Both the position numbers and the translations under genes were made by a program. The notes below the pieces were generated by a model. The model saw nothing but the letters and a program-made list of their open reading frames with translations. It made no database searches and was not told the DNA's origin. 64,000 nucleotides of DNA from Novosphingobium sp. SG919 (lineage in GTDB: Bacteria > Pseudomonadota > Alphaproteobacteria > Sphingomonadales > Sphingomonadaceae): the NCBI RefSeq assembly GCF_012932495.1, contig NZ_JABCNG010000001.1, forward strand, positions 1,302,001-1,366,000. Direction: 5' to 3'. This document shows positions 46,393 through 56,786 of the stretch, piece after piece. The number at the start of each line of letters is the position of its first letter. Position 1 is the first letter of the stretch.

Positions 46393-48431
46393 CACTTGTT
46401 CAACCGCAAGTCGGCCACCTGGCCGGCGATGTACTGGAACGTGGTGGTCAGCGTCGTGGTGTTCGAGGCGTAGAACGCCTTGTCGGTGGTGGTGGCGCAG
46501 CTTTGCATCGGGGTGGTGAGAGTCTGGCCAAAGCCGATCACCCAGATGGTGTAGCCCATGCTCTTGGCAAGGGTGCAGGCGGCGAGGAAGCGGTTGTTGT
46601 GATAGTTGACCAGGTTCGCAGCCGTGGTCGACGTCGGCGCGTCACGCCCATCATACTGCGTCACGCCCCAGGCGGTGTAGTTGGCCGGATAGTTTTCCAT
46701 CGTGCCGTCGGTCATGAAGATGATGTGGCGGCTGACCGAGGGCAGATCGCCCGCGTTGACGTTGCTGGCAAAGATGCCGTTGGGATTGCCCAGCCGCGCG
46801 CCCCAGATCATGCCGATGTCGTGATAGGTGCCGCCGTTGGCCACCAGGCTGTTGACGTACGTGTTGAGCCAAGTGGGGACAGTGTTGGGCGCGGTGGTAT
46901 CGACCGTGGTGAACAGGCTCATCGGCTGGGGGCAATAGCCGGTCTGGTTGGACATCGCCGTCGAGGTGTTGAGCGGCATGGAATAGCCGTTGAGATAGAA
47001 TTCCAGGCTTTCCAGGTAGGGCTTCCATCGCGTGGCATCGTTGGTGGGCGCACTGGTGACGTCCATGTCATAGGCACCGCTGGGAATGGGCGACATCGAG
47101 AGCTGGTTGACGGTGTTGCGCTCTTCCAGGCAGCCGCTCCACGTGTAGTTCGTGGTGGTGATATTGCCCACCGTGCCCGTGGCCGAGGTGCCCGTGGCCA
47201 GGTCGCGCAGGTTGTAGTACGGATTGGAAGACGACGGCTGGACCGAAACGTAGCTGGCGCTCGACGGGTTGCTGCCGGTGTAGAGCGTGATCCCCGTGGC
47301 CAGCGCGGTGGCGCCAAAACCCTTGAAAGCCGACACGTTGACCGTGCTTTGCGTGTAGCGATAGGACGTGGCGAGATAGCGCGTCTGGTACGTGGTGGTC
47401 GTGACCGACTTGTTGCGCACGCAGGTGCCAAGGGCGGACGTGCCGCTGCCAGACTTTTTCGTCCACGAGTTAGAGGAATAGGTCGTCGTCGTCACATTCG
47501 ACGGCGGGGTCCCGCTGGTCACCGGCGAACCCGCCGAACCGCTGGGATAAGTGTTGCTGCCATAATTGGTGCAGTTGGCCGACGTGATGTTGGAGCCGTA
47601 AGTCTCGGTCGTTACCGTGGGTGACCCGGTGGTACCGATGTACGTGGGCGACGTGCTGAACTGCACCAGCTTGGTGATATAGGGCGAACTGTCGACGAAA
47701 TAGCTGCTTGGCATGGCGCCGGATGTCAGCAGGTTCGATGCGTTGACCGTCATGGCATAGGGCACGAAGCCGAAGCGGATGCGCGTGTTGGTCTTGTCGG
47801 TCACGGCGGTGGCGACGGTCGTGTAGAACGACTTGATCGCGTTGCGCAGGCCCACGATCTTGGAATCCGAGCCGCTGACGCAATTGCTGCCCGAGGTGTT
47901 GCAGGCCATCGAACCCGTCGTGTCGAGCACGAACATGACGTCGGCGTTGGCCATCTGCAATTCGGCGCTGCACTGCACGGACAGCGGGATGCTGGTATAG
48001 CCCATCAGCTTCATCAGCGTGGTGGGCATCGTCGTGCTGGCTGTGGCCGTGACGTGGCCGGTGGTGTCAGCCGTGCTGGTGAAAACGGCAGTCGAGCTGT
48101 CGGTGGCGTTTTCGTTGATGTTGAAATTGAACATCTTGTTGGCCTTGGCCTGCTCGGTCGAACCATAGGTTCCCGAAGCCGCCATGGCCTTGCGCCCGGC
48201 CAGCACGCCGGCGTCGCAGGCGTTTTGCAGGCTGGTCTTGGTGAGATAGGCGCGCGCCATGTCGGTGCCCAGGCCCGCCAGCGTGATCACCATGAACGCC
48301 GTGAGCGTCACGATCGCCAAGGCATTGCCGGCGCGATCGGCGGCCAGGCGGCCGAGGAAACCCGGCGCACGGCGTTTGTGGCCTTGGCCGCGAAGGAGTC
48401 CCAAGCGTTGACGCAACCACCCGAAACGCAT
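46392..48431 (-). CDS. TadG-like protein with vWA domain
   Basis: 679 aa. N-terminal anchor with GNALAIVTLTAFMVITLAGL, the TadG-type Flp-linked transmembrane region. The vWA MIDAS is in ADVMFVLDTTGSMACNTSG (DxT/SxS-type). A long Ser/Thr/Tyr-rich insert lies between about residues 270 and 400, and the C-terminal part returns to vWA-like sequence with RHIIFMTDGTMENYPANY. It is probably exported and surface- or periplasm-exposed. The ATG at 48431 is chosen from several. The gene heads an operon with the two TadE-like genes. Confidence 0.85.
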   Translation of the reverse strand: MRFGWLRQRLGLLRGQGHKRRAPGFLGRLAADRAGNALAIVTLTAFMVITLAGLGTDMARAYLTKTSLQNACDAGVLAGRKAMAASGTYGSTEQAKANKMFNFNINENATDSSTAVFTSTADTTGHVTATASTTMPTTLMKLMGYTSIPLSVQCSAELQMANADVMFVLDTTGSMACNTSGSNCVSGSDSKIVGLRNAIKSFYTTVATAVTDKTNTRIRFGFVPYAMTVNASNLLTSGAMPSSYFVDSSPYITKLVQFSTSPTYIGTTGSPTVTTETYGSNITSANCTNYGSNTYPSGSAGSPVTSGTPPSNVTTTTYSSNSWTKKSGSGTSALGTCVRNKSVTTTTYQTRYLATSYRYTQSTVNVSAFKGFGATALATGITLYTGSNPSSASYVSVQPSSSNPYYNLRDLATGTSATGTVGNITTTNYTWSGCLEERNTVNQLSMSPIPSGAYDMDVTSAPTNDATRWKPYLESLEFYLNGYSMPLNTSTAMSNQTGYCPQPMSLFTTVDTTAPNTVPTWLNTYVNSLVANGGTYHDIGMIWGARLGNPNGIFASNVNAGDLPSVSRHIIFMTDGTMENYPANYTAWGVTQYDGRDAPTSTTAANLVNYHNNRFLAACTLAKSMGYTIWVIGFGQTLTTPMQSCATTTDKAFYASNTTTLTTTFQYIAGQVADLRLNK

Positions 48432-48720
48432 GATCGAAACCCGAACCTTCCGTTGCCGTGGCGCATCCACGCACCACACCCCGGCTCGATCATGCATCGG
48501 CAAGTGCTGCCGACCGGTTAATGTCTCGCGAAATTTTCCAACGCATTGCTACGCAGTGGCGCGCGATCGGCAGGCGCCACGGCCGCTGTGGTGGTTAACG
48601 CGCCCTCTGCCAACGGCCTGGCGCAGGGATCATACGTATTGGCCGAATTGCCCGCATTTCTGCGGTTTTTCTGCCGCACCGCGCTTGCAATGGGCCGACA
48701 AATGTGATTCTCCTTGGATC

Positions 48721-49050
48721 ATGAAGCGGCGTCGTCCCAATCTCAAGTTGCCCCGCAACAGCGTGACGGAGTCCCTGGCTCTGGTTGCGCTGCTGCTGAT
48801 GGGTGCCTGGGCGGTGGCGGGGCCCAGCGGCCTGCTGGCGTGGAGCGAGAATGCCCATGTGCTGGAGCAGCGCCAGCACGAAGTGGCGCAATTGACGGCC
48901 GAGCGCGATCGCCTGCAAAACCGCGTCAACCTGCTCGATCCGCGCCACGCCGATCCTGACCTGGTGGGCGAACTGCTGCGGTCGGACCTCAACGTTGCGC
49001 ATCCCGACGAACTGGTCATTCCGCGCCAGGAAGCCGTGCCGAACCAATAG
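48721..49050 (+). CDS. FtsB/DivIC-like septum formation initiator protein
   Basis: 109 aa. A single membrane helix (ALVALLLMGAWAVAGPSGLL) followed by a short coiled coil (VLEQRQHEVAQLTAERDRLQ) and NRVNLLDPRHADPDLVGELL. This is the size and layout of alphaproteobacterial FtsB, which links FtsL and FtsQ at the septum; the conserved DPDLVEE-like region is present as DPDLVGELLR. The gene starts exactly at 48721. The 289-base gap upstream contains no gene. Confidence 0.85.
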   Translation: MKRRRPNLKLPRNSVTESLALVALLLMGAWAVAGPSGLLAWSENAHVLEQRQHEVAQLTAERDRLQNRVNLLDPRHADPDLVGELLRSDLNVAHPDELVIPRQEAVPNQ

Positions 49051-49129
49051 GTTCAGACCCCGAAAAGAGCGCTGCAACAATCATTTTCGCACTGCGGAAC
49101 CAGTGGGGCCTCCCGGCGTTTGCGCCGGT

Positions 49130-50722
49130 ATGAATGCATCAGAGGGGCCAAGCGATCCCGCGCCCGGCACGCCACAGTCCATTCCCGCCGATATGGCCGA
49201 TGGGGAGGGCAAGGGGGAAGGTAGCGTGGAGGAGGGCGTCTGGCGCTATGCCCGTGCCACGCGCGCCCACGCGGTGGTCGACGCGGCGGATTACTTTGCC
49301 CTGATGCGCGATGCGATGCTGGCAGCACGCCAGCGCATCCACCTGATCGGCTGGGATTTCGACACCCGTATCCTTATCGGCGATGGGCGGCGCTGGTGGA
49401 ACCTGCCGCGCAAGCGCGTGGCGCCGGCCCGGCTAGGCGCCTTCGTGGTGTGGCTGGCCAACCGCCGCAAGGGGTTGGAAGTCCTGGTGCTGAAGTGGAA
49501 TTTCGGCGCGCTCAAGGCCTTGCTGCGTGGATCGATGGTGTTCGACCTGATCCGCTGGTGGCGCCATCCACGCATCGGCTACAAGCTCGATTCCGCCCAT
49601 CCGCTGGGGTGCAGCCACCATCAGAAGATCGCCGTCATCGATGATCGCTTTGCCGTGTGCGGCGGGATCGACATGGCCGGCGATCGCTGGGACACGCGCG
49701 CCCATCTCGACAATGATCCCCGGCGGCGGCGGCCGGGCGGCAAGCCCTATGGCCCCTGGCACGATTGCACCATGCTGTTGGAAGGGCCGGTGGCCGCCAC
49801 GCTCGGCGAATTCGGGCGTACGCGCTGGCACCAGGCCGGTGGGCGTGCGCTGGAGCCATGTGCGCCCCAGGCCGAAAGCCCATGGCCCAACGGCATCATC
49901 GCGCAGTTCACCGATGTGGAAGTGGGCATCGCCCGCACGCGGTCTCCCTATGGCAACATTGCCGAGGTGCGCGAGGTCGAGGCGCTGTTCTGCCGTCAGA
50001 TCGCCGCGGCACGCCAGTTCATCTACATCGAAAACCAGTACTTCGCCTCGCGCCGGGTAGCCGAGGCGCTGGCCGCGCGGCTGGAAGCGCCCGAGCCGCC
50101 CGAAGTGGTGCTGGTCATGCCCCAGGCCTCGGACGGATGGCTGGAACAGGCGGCGATGGACCTGGCGCGGGTGACGCTGTTCGAAGCGGTGAAAAGCCAT
50201 GACGTGGCAGACCGCTTTTCGATCTGGCACCCGTTCACCAAGGGTGGCACGCCGATCTACGTGCATGCCAAGCTGATGATCGTGGATGACACCGTGCTGC
50301 GCATCGGTTCGGCCAACATGAACAATCGCTCGCTGGGGCTGGACAGCGAGTGCGACGTGTTCATCGATGCGGCGCGCCCTGGCAACGCCCACGCGCAGCC
50401 CGCCATCCGCGCGCTGCGGCATTCGTTGTTGGCAGAGCATTGCGGACTGGCGATAGAGCGGGTAGCGGCGGCCTTGGCCGATGCTGGCGGGATGGCCGCG
50501 CTGGCGGTTGAGTCGGCCAAGGGAGGCGGGCGGCACTTGCGGCCTTTCGCGCCCCGGCCATTGACCGAGGCCGAACTGGCCCTGGCCGATTCCGAAGCGC
50601 TCGATCCCGAGCGGCCCGAGGAGATGCTGGCGTTCTACCGCCGCGGGCGCCTGTGGCGCGGCGGCCTGGGCAGGCGGCTGGCGCATTTTCGGGCGCGGCA
50701 CGGCGGCGCGGCAAAGCGTTGA
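49130..50722 (+). CDS. Phospholipase D-family phosphatidyltransferase/phospholipase
   Basis: 530 aa. Two HKD motifs: HHQKIAVIDDRFAVCGGID (about residues 165-183) and HAKLMIVDDTVLRIGSANMN (about residues 379-398) followed by NRSLGLDSE. The C-terminal tail is nonconserved. It may be a cardiolipin synthase or phospholipase acting at the membrane; no transmembrane helices are seen. The ATG at 49130 is assumed; 49193 is an alternative. Confidence 0.88.
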   Translation: MNASEGPSDPAPGTPQSIPADMADGEGKGEGSVEEGVWRYARATRAHAVVDAADYFALMRDAMLAARQRIHLIGWDFDTRILIGDGRRWWNLPRKRVAPARLGAFVVWLANRRKGLEVLVLKWNFGALKALLRGSMVFDLIRWWRHPRIGYKLDSAHPLGCSHHQKIAVIDDRFAVCGGIDMAGDRWDTRAHLDNDPRRRRPGGKPYGPWHDCTMLLEGPVAATLGEFGRTRWHQAGGRALEPCAPQAESPWPNGIIAQFTDVEVGIARTRSPYGNIAEVREVEALFCRQIAAARQFIYIENQYFASRRVAEALAARLEAPEPPEVVLVMPQASDGWLEQAAMDLARVTLFEAVKSHDVADRFSIWHPFTKGGTPIYVHAKLMIVDDTVLRIGSANMNNRSLGLDSECDVFIDAARPGNAHAQPAIRALRHSLLAEHCGLAIERVAAALADAGGMAALAVESAKGGGRHLRPFAPRPLTEAELALADSEALDPERPEEMLAFYRRGRLWRGGLGRRLAHFRARHGGAAKR

Positions 50723-50768
50723 GGCCTGGACGAACCAGGGCTGGCCACGAATTGAGGATAGCACGACC

Positions 50769-51395
50769 ATGACCAACCTGCCCGGCTGCGGCCACGACCA
50801 TGGGGACGACGAAGACACCGCGCGCGGCAAAGTGCCGGTGCCGCCCCACGTGCAAGCGGCCATCCGCACGCTGATCGAATGGGCAGGGGATGATCCCACG
50901 CGCGAAGGGCTGATCGACACGCCCAAGCGCGTGGCACGCGCCTGGCTGGAATATTGCCAGGGCTATACCGAAGACCCGTCGGTGCACCTGACGCGCACTT
51001 TTTCGGAAGTGGGCGGCTATGACGAGATCGTGGTGCTCAAGGACATTCCGTTCCAGTCGCACTGCGAGCACCACATGGCGCCGATCACCGGCAAGGCTTC
51101 GATCGCCTATCTGCCGCAGAACCGCGTGGTGGGCATTTCCAAGCTGGCGCGGGTGCTGCACGGCTATGCCCGCCGCTTGCAGATCCAGGAGCGGCTGACC
51201 GCCGAAGTGGCGCAGTGCATCTGGGACCATCTCCATCCCCAGGGCGTGGCCGTGGTGATCGAGGCGCAGCATGGTTGCATGACCGGGCGCGGCGTGCGCA
51301 CGCCGGGCGTGGGCATGGTGACGAGCCGGCTGCTGGGCTGCTTCCTGGCAGATTCGCGCAGCCGCAAGGAAGTGATGAGCCTGATGGGCTATTGA
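50769..51395 (+). CDS. folE: GTP cyclohydrolase I
   Basis: 208 aa. It makes 7,8-dihydroneopterin triphosphate from GTP, the first step of tetrahydrofolate synthesis. Zinc/active-site residues in PFQSHCEHHMAPITG (Cys and two His) and the second Cys in EAQHGCMTGRGVRTPG; DDPTREGLIDTPKRVARAW is the family N-terminal block. Normal length. Confidence 0.97.
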   Translation: MTNLPGCGHDHGDDEDTARGKVPVPPHVQAAIRTLIEWAGDDPTREGLIDTPKRVARAWLEYCQGYTEDPSVHLTRTFSEVGGYDEIVVLKDIPFQSHCEHHMAPITGKASIAYLPQNRVVGISKLARVLHGYARRLQIQERLTAEVAQCIWDHLHPQGVAVVIEAQHGCMTGRGVRTPGVGMVTSRLLGCFLADSRSRKEVMSLMGY

Positions 51396-51409
51396 CGCCC
51401 GCCTTGGCG

Positions 51410-51436
51410 CCGGCCCCTCGCATGGCGAAGGGCCGG
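51410..51436. terminator. Hairpin between folE and the peroxiredoxin gene
   Basis: Long stem CCGGCCC-C-TCGC/GCGA-A-GGGCCGG with ATG loop in the convergent gap. It could end both transcripts. Confidence 0.6.
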
Positions 51437-51447
51437 TACGCTTTGGA

Positions 51448-51927
51448 TCAAAGCTGTTCGAGCAGGTATTCGGCCGAGCTGACCTTGAAATCGCCCGGCG
51501 CTTCGACGTGGAGCTGTTCGACCACGCCATCGTTGATGACGGCGGCAAAGCGCTGGCCACGCAGGCCCAGGCCAAAGCCGGTGCCATCCAGGGTAAGACC
51601 CAGCGCCTTGGCGAAATCGCCGTTGCCATCGGCCAGCATGGTCACGTCGGGCGAACCGGACGCCTGGCCCCAGGCCTTCATCACGAAGGGATCGTTGACC
51701 GCAGTGCAGGCGATCTCGTCGATGCCCTTGGCCTTGAGTTCTTCCGCCTTGTCGACATAGCCAGGCAGGTGGCGGGCCGAGCAGGTGGGTGTGAAGGCGC
51801 CCGGCACCGAGAACAGCGCCACGCGCTTGCCCTTGAAATAGTCTGCGGCCTGAACCGCTTCGGGGCCGTCCTGCGTGGCCTTGACCAGCTTCACATCGGG
51901 CAGGGTTTCGCCAACCGTGATCGTCAT
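51448..51927 (-). CDS. Peroxiredoxin (Prx5/AhpE-like, redoxin family)
   Basis: 159 aa thiol peroxidase with the peroxidatic Cys in VPGAFTPTCSARHLPGY. The conserved Thr and Arg for peroxide activation are visible. Prx5-type proteins reduce peroxides with glutaredoxin/thioredoxin. The ATG at 51927 has AAAGGAA eight bases upstream; the TTG two codons earlier is not used. Confidence 0.93.
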   Translation of the reverse strand: MTITVGETLPDVKLVKATQDGPEAVQAADYFKGKRVALFSVPGAFTPTCSARHLPGYVDKAEELKAKGIDEIACTAVNDPFVMKAWGQASGSPDVTMLADGNGDFAKALGLTLDGTGFGLGLRGQRFAAVINDGVVEQLHVEAPGDFKVSSAEYLLEQL

Positions 51928-52145
51928 CCCCAAGTTCCTTTCATGTCGCGCGCGCCATCAGGGCGCGGCAGCCACGCGGGATATAGGAGGCGGGCAGGGC
52001 CGTGCAACCGCCGCGCGCGGCAAGACTGGTGAATTTTAGGGCGTGGTGAATTTCGCTTTACCGCGCCTGTTGAAGGCCGGGTAAAGTCTGCCTGTCAGAT
52101 CTGCGTATGGGCAAATGGTGTGCGCATACCCAAGGAGTGGGGACC

Positions 52146-52670
52146 ATGAGGTATCTCGCCAAGGGGTGCTGCGCCGCGTTGGCGTTGGCCGCCCAGATTG
52201 CCGCCTTTGTCGCCCCGGCTCACGCCGGTGCCTGCTGGACCGAGCGGACGATGCCCGCAGCGGCGCTGCGCCAGCTCGATGTCATGTTGATGGTCGGGTC
52301 TTTGCAATGCCGCACCGGCGCCGATGATTATCGTGCCGAATACGATCGCTTCCTGTCGCGCCATCGCGCCTATCTGGGCGGCGCCAACCACCGCATTCTC
52401 GACGAGTTTTCTGCGCGCCTGGGGCCGCTTGCGGCGATGGACGCGCTCGATCATGCCAGCGTGCGCATGGCCAACCACTATGGCATCCGCCGCACGTATG
52501 GCTGCCATGAACTCAAACTGGTTGCCGCCGCGCTGGCCAATGGCCCGGATGAAGAGCTTGATCATGCGGCCGATGTGCTGGTCGGCCCGGAACTGGAGGA
52601 TGGCGGGTGCCCCGGTGCCGGCGTGGCCGTGGCCGCTGCCGCGCCGGTGGCGATCCCCGGCAATCGATAA
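52146..52670 (+). CDS. Small exported protein upstream of ahcY
   Basis: 174 aa. Signal peptide MRYLAKGCCAALALAAQIAA followed by FVAPAHA-GACW. Four Cys in the mature part could form disulfides (GACW, LQCR, YGCH, GGCPG). No domain recognised. Related short exported proteins occur next to ahcY in sphingomonads, but I do not know the role. A helical-sounding central part (DEFSARLGPLAAMDALDHAS). Confidence 0.75.
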   Translation: MRYLAKGCCAALALAAQIAAFVAPAHAGACWTERTMPAAALRQLDVMLMVGSLQCRTGADDYRAEYDRFLSRHRAYLGGANHRILDEFSARLGPLAAMDALDHASVRMANHYGIRRTYGCHELKLVAAALANGPDEELDHAADVLVGPELEDGGCPGAGVAVAAAAPVAIPGNR

Positions 52671-52692
52671 GCGGCACTCGGTAGAAATGCCG

Positions 52693-52712
52693 ATATAAAG
52701 ACATCTTTATAT
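52693..52712. promoter_or_regulatory. Perfect palindrome upstream of ahcY (candidate SAH/methionine-regulator site)
   Basis: ATATAAAGA-CA-TCTTTATAT: perfect 9-bp arms around a 2-base centre, 103 bases before the ahcY start, in otherwise GC-rich DNA. The pattern is similar to the ArsR-type SahR/SamR operators that I recall for methionine-cycle genes. The regulator itself is not in the window. Confidence 0.65.
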
Positions 52713-52733
52713 TAACATTGCCCTGCGCACAGG

Positions 52734-52782
52734 GACCCGCTAAGAGCGGCCCATCAGCGGCCTGCCTCCTGGCGGGTCTTTT
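52734..52782 (+). terminator. ahcY leader: alternative terminator/anti-terminator hairpins
   Basis: GACCCGC (52734-52740) can pair with GCGGGTC (52772-52778), followed by TTTT, giving a terminator. The alternative hairpin CCGCT-AAG-AGCGG (52737-52749) uses the same left arm and would disrupt it. Start codon of ahcY is 33 bases downstream of the T run. Attenuation is possible; ligand unknown. Confidence 0.4.
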
Positions 52783-52815
52783 GCGTGAAAACGCCCATTT
52801 ATACGGAGATGCCTC

Positions 52816-54222
<1,407 letters not shown>

Positions 54223-54250
54223 TCGGCCGATTTGCGGTTTTGGTTGCAAG

Positions 54251-54283
54251 CGCCCTGCATCCCCAGTGGATGCAGGGCGTTTT
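54251..54283 (+). terminator. Rho-independent terminator after ahcY
   Basis: Perfect 12-bp stem CGCCCTGCATCC/GGATGCAGGGCG, loop CCAGT, then TTTT. Confidence 0.85.
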
Positions 54284-54367
54284 GCTGCGCGGTGATTGCG
54301 CGGGATCGGGCGAAATTGACGGGCTTCCCGGTTGTATTTCGGCCGGTTGCGGCCTAGCCATGGGGCG

Positions 54368-56728
54368 ATGCTGTCCCATTCGCCCGCTGGTGTTGCCGTG
54401 ACCGTTGCCGTGGCGCTGCTGCTGGCAGGCTGGACTCTGGCCGCGGGCTGGGCGGTGTTGGCCGCAAGGGCACGCATGGCCCGCGCGCAAGGCGCTGAGC
54501 GGCTGGCCCGCAAGCTGACCCGTATGGTCGATGAAGCGCCGGCACTGCCCCTGCTGGTGCGGGCCGATGGACGGATCGAGGGGGCTTCGCGCCTGGCTGG
54601 ATGGATGGGCCTGGACGCGATGCCCGGTTACCTGACCGAGCTGGACGGCGGGGAGGATGGGCGCGGCCTCGATCCCGAAAGCCTCGCCGCACTGACCGAG
54701 GCGGTGCGCCATACCCAGAAGACCGGCGCGCCGCTGTCGCTCTCGGTGGTGCCGCGCGGGGGCGTGACCGCGCTGACCGTGCGCGGCAGCCTGGCCGATC
54801 CGCAGATCGCGCCGGGCGGTGCGGCCCTGCTGTGGTTCTTCGACGCAACCGAAAGCGTTGCGGAAATCCGCGCGCTGCGGGCCGAGGCAGAGCAGGCCCA
54901 TGCCGATTTTTCGGGCCTGGCCGGCCTGATCGAGGCAGCGCCCCTGCCGATGTGGTTTCGCGACGCGGCTATGCGCCTGCGCCTGGTCAACACCGCCTAT
55001 GTCCGCGCGGTGGGCGCGGCCAGCGCGGCCGAAGTGGTGGACAACGGCATCGAACTGGTCGAGCCGGTGGAGGGCCTGAGCGCCGCGCACATCGCCGCCG
55101 ATGTCTTTGCCCAGCGCCGTCCGACCGAGCGCGTGGTTTCCGCCACGGTCAACGGCCAGCGCCGCACCCTGCGCGTCAGCGACTTGCCCATCGCGGGCGA
55201 GGGTGTGGCCGGCTATGCCGTGGATATCGAGCAGATGGAGGAATTGACCCGCCAGTTCCGCCGTTTCCGCGATGCCCAGCGGCAAATGCTCGATACGCTC
55301 TCGGCCGCGATCGCGCAGTTCGATGCGGGCCGAAATCTCGTCTTTGCCAACCAGCCGTTCCTGCGCATCTTTGGCATCAGCCCGAACTGGGTGAACGACA
55401 CGCCGCCCTTCGACCGCGTGCTCGACCGCCTGCGCGATGGCGGAAAACTGCCCGAAGTGCGCGATTTTCCCGAATGGCGGCGCGAGCGGCAGGCTTGGTT
55501 CCTGGCGCGCGAACCGCGCGAGGAACCCTGGCACCTGCACGATGGCACGCATCTGCGCGTGGTGGGCCAGCCGATGCCAGATGGCGGGCTGCTGCTGATC
55601 TTCGAGGATCAGACCGAGCAGTTGCAGCTTTCGGCCACGCGCGACACCCTGCTGCGCACGCGCACCGCCACGTTCGACAACCTGTTCGAATCGCTCGCCG
55701 TGTTCGGGCCGGACAGCCGCCTGCAATTGTGGAACCGCCGCTTCACCCACGATTGGGGTCTGGACGAGGAATTCCTCGGCACCCATCCGCGCGCCGACCT
55801 GCTGCTCACGCGGCTGGCCGGATCGCTCAAGCGGCCCGCGCAAGTGGGCACGATCGGGCAGGTGATCCAGGCTGCCACGCTGGAACGCAAGCAGACCAGC
55901 GGGCGCCTGGCGCTGGCCGATGGGCGCCATCTGGAATTTGCCGGTGTGCCGCTGCCCGATGGCAACGGTCTTTTGACGGTGCTGGACATCACGGATTCGC
56001 AAAAGGCCGAATCCGCGCTGCGCGAACGCAATGCTGCCCTGATCGAGGCAGACGCGGTGAAAACGCGTTTCATCGCCAACATGAGCTATGAATTCCGCAA
56101 TCCGCTCAACTCCATCGGCGGCTTTGCCGAAATGCTGCAAAGCGGGCTGGCTGGCGAATTGACCCCTCAGGCGCGCGACTATGTGGCGGCGATCCTCTCC
56201 TCGGTGGAGCGGCTGGGCGAGCAGATCGAGAACGTGCTCGACCTATCGCAAAGCGAGGCGGGCATGCTGCCGCTGGCGCGCGACCCGGTGGACGTCTTCC
56301 CCCTGCTGGCCGACGTGGTGCGCGAGCGGGCGGACAAGATCAGTGCGGCGGGTCTGGCGCTCGATCTGCGGGGCAGCCAGGCGGTGGGCAAAGTGACCGG
56401 GGACGTGCGCCGGTTGCGCCGCGTGTTCGGGCAGTTGATCGACAATGCCATTGCCGCCACGCCCACCGGCGGGCGCATCCTGGTCGAATGCACGCGGCGC
56501 GCGCACGATCTGCGCGTGGTGATTTCCGACAACGGCCGGGGCATGGATGCCGCCGCGCTCGCCCGGGCGATGGAAGGGCTGAAAATGGCTGCCGATGGCC
56601 GCACGGCCGAACGGCGCCAGGGCCTGGGCCTGCCGCTGGTGCGCCAGTTGATCGACGCGCATGGCGGCCAGTTCGAATTGCTGTCAGAACCCGGCGCCGG
56701 CACCAGCGCCATCGTGACTTTGCCTTGA
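54368..56728 (+). CDS. divL: DivL-like sensor kinase with Tyr in place of the phosphoacceptor His
   Basis: 786 aa from the ATG at 54368 (a TTG at 54332 is less likely). An N-terminal membrane helix (AGVAVTVAVALLLAGWTL), tandem PAS-like sensor domains, then HisKA and HATPase_c. In NMSYEFRNPLNSIGGFAEML Tyr574 stands where other kinases have His, exactly as in Caulobacter DivL. The ATPase core is present: DNAIAATP (Asp692-Asn693), SDNGRGMD (Asp721) and QGLGLPLVRQL. DivL in Caulobacter controls CckA-CtrA signalling at the cell pole; in sphingomonads the same role is inferred. The order divL-tsaE-amgK-murU-addB-addA is usual here. Confidence 0.85.
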   Translation: MLSHSPAGVAVTVAVALLLAGWTLAAGWAVLAARARMARAQGAERLARKLTRMVDEAPALPLLVRADGRIEGASRLAGWMGLDAMPGYLTELDGGEDGRGLDPESLAALTEAVRHTQKTGAPLSLSVVPRGGVTALTVRGSLADPQIAPGGAALLWFFDATESVAEIRALRAEAEQAHADFSGLAGLIEAAPLPMWFRDAAMRLRLVNTAYVRAVGAASAAEVVDNGIELVEPVEGLSAAHIAADVFAQRRPTERVVSATVNGQRRTLRVSDLPIAGEGVAGYAVDIEQMEELTRQFRRFRDAQRQMLDTLSAAIAQFDAGRNLVFANQPFLRIFGISPNWVNDTPPFDRVLDRLRDGGKLPEVRDFPEWRRERQAWFLAREPREEPWHLHDGTHLRVVGQPMPDGGLLLIFEDQTEQLQLSATRDTLLRTRTATFDNLFESLAVFGPDSRLQLWNRRFTHDWGLDEEFLGTHPRADLLLTRLAGSLKRPAQVGTIGQVIQAATLERKQTSGRLALADGRHLEFAGVPLPDGNGLLTVLDITDSQKAESALRERNAALIEADAVKTRFIANMSYEFRNPLNSIGGFAEMLQSGLAGELTPQARDYVAAILSSVERLGEQIENVLDLSQSEAGMLPLARDPVDVFPLLADVVRERADKISAAGLALDLRGSQAVGKVTGDVRRLRRVFGQLIDNAIAATPTGGRILVECTRRAHDLRVVISDNGRGMDAAALARAMEGLKMAADGRTAERRQGLGLPLVRQLIDAHGGQFELLSEPGAGTSAIVTLP

Positions 56729-56786
56729 TTTCTTCGCCACCTGCGGACTTGATCCGGGGGCCCGCTTCTCTTTATCGCCACGCCCG

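Noticed and set aside
47470..47973. Minus-strand frame inside the vWA gene as separate protein
   Set aside because: Alternative frame of the Ser/Thr-rich insert; the main frame is continuous and has the vWA motif on both sides.
52713..52815. SAH riboswitch before ahcY
   Set aside because: The leader lacks the consensus segments of the SAH riboswitch as I know them; only the hairpin switch can be claimed.
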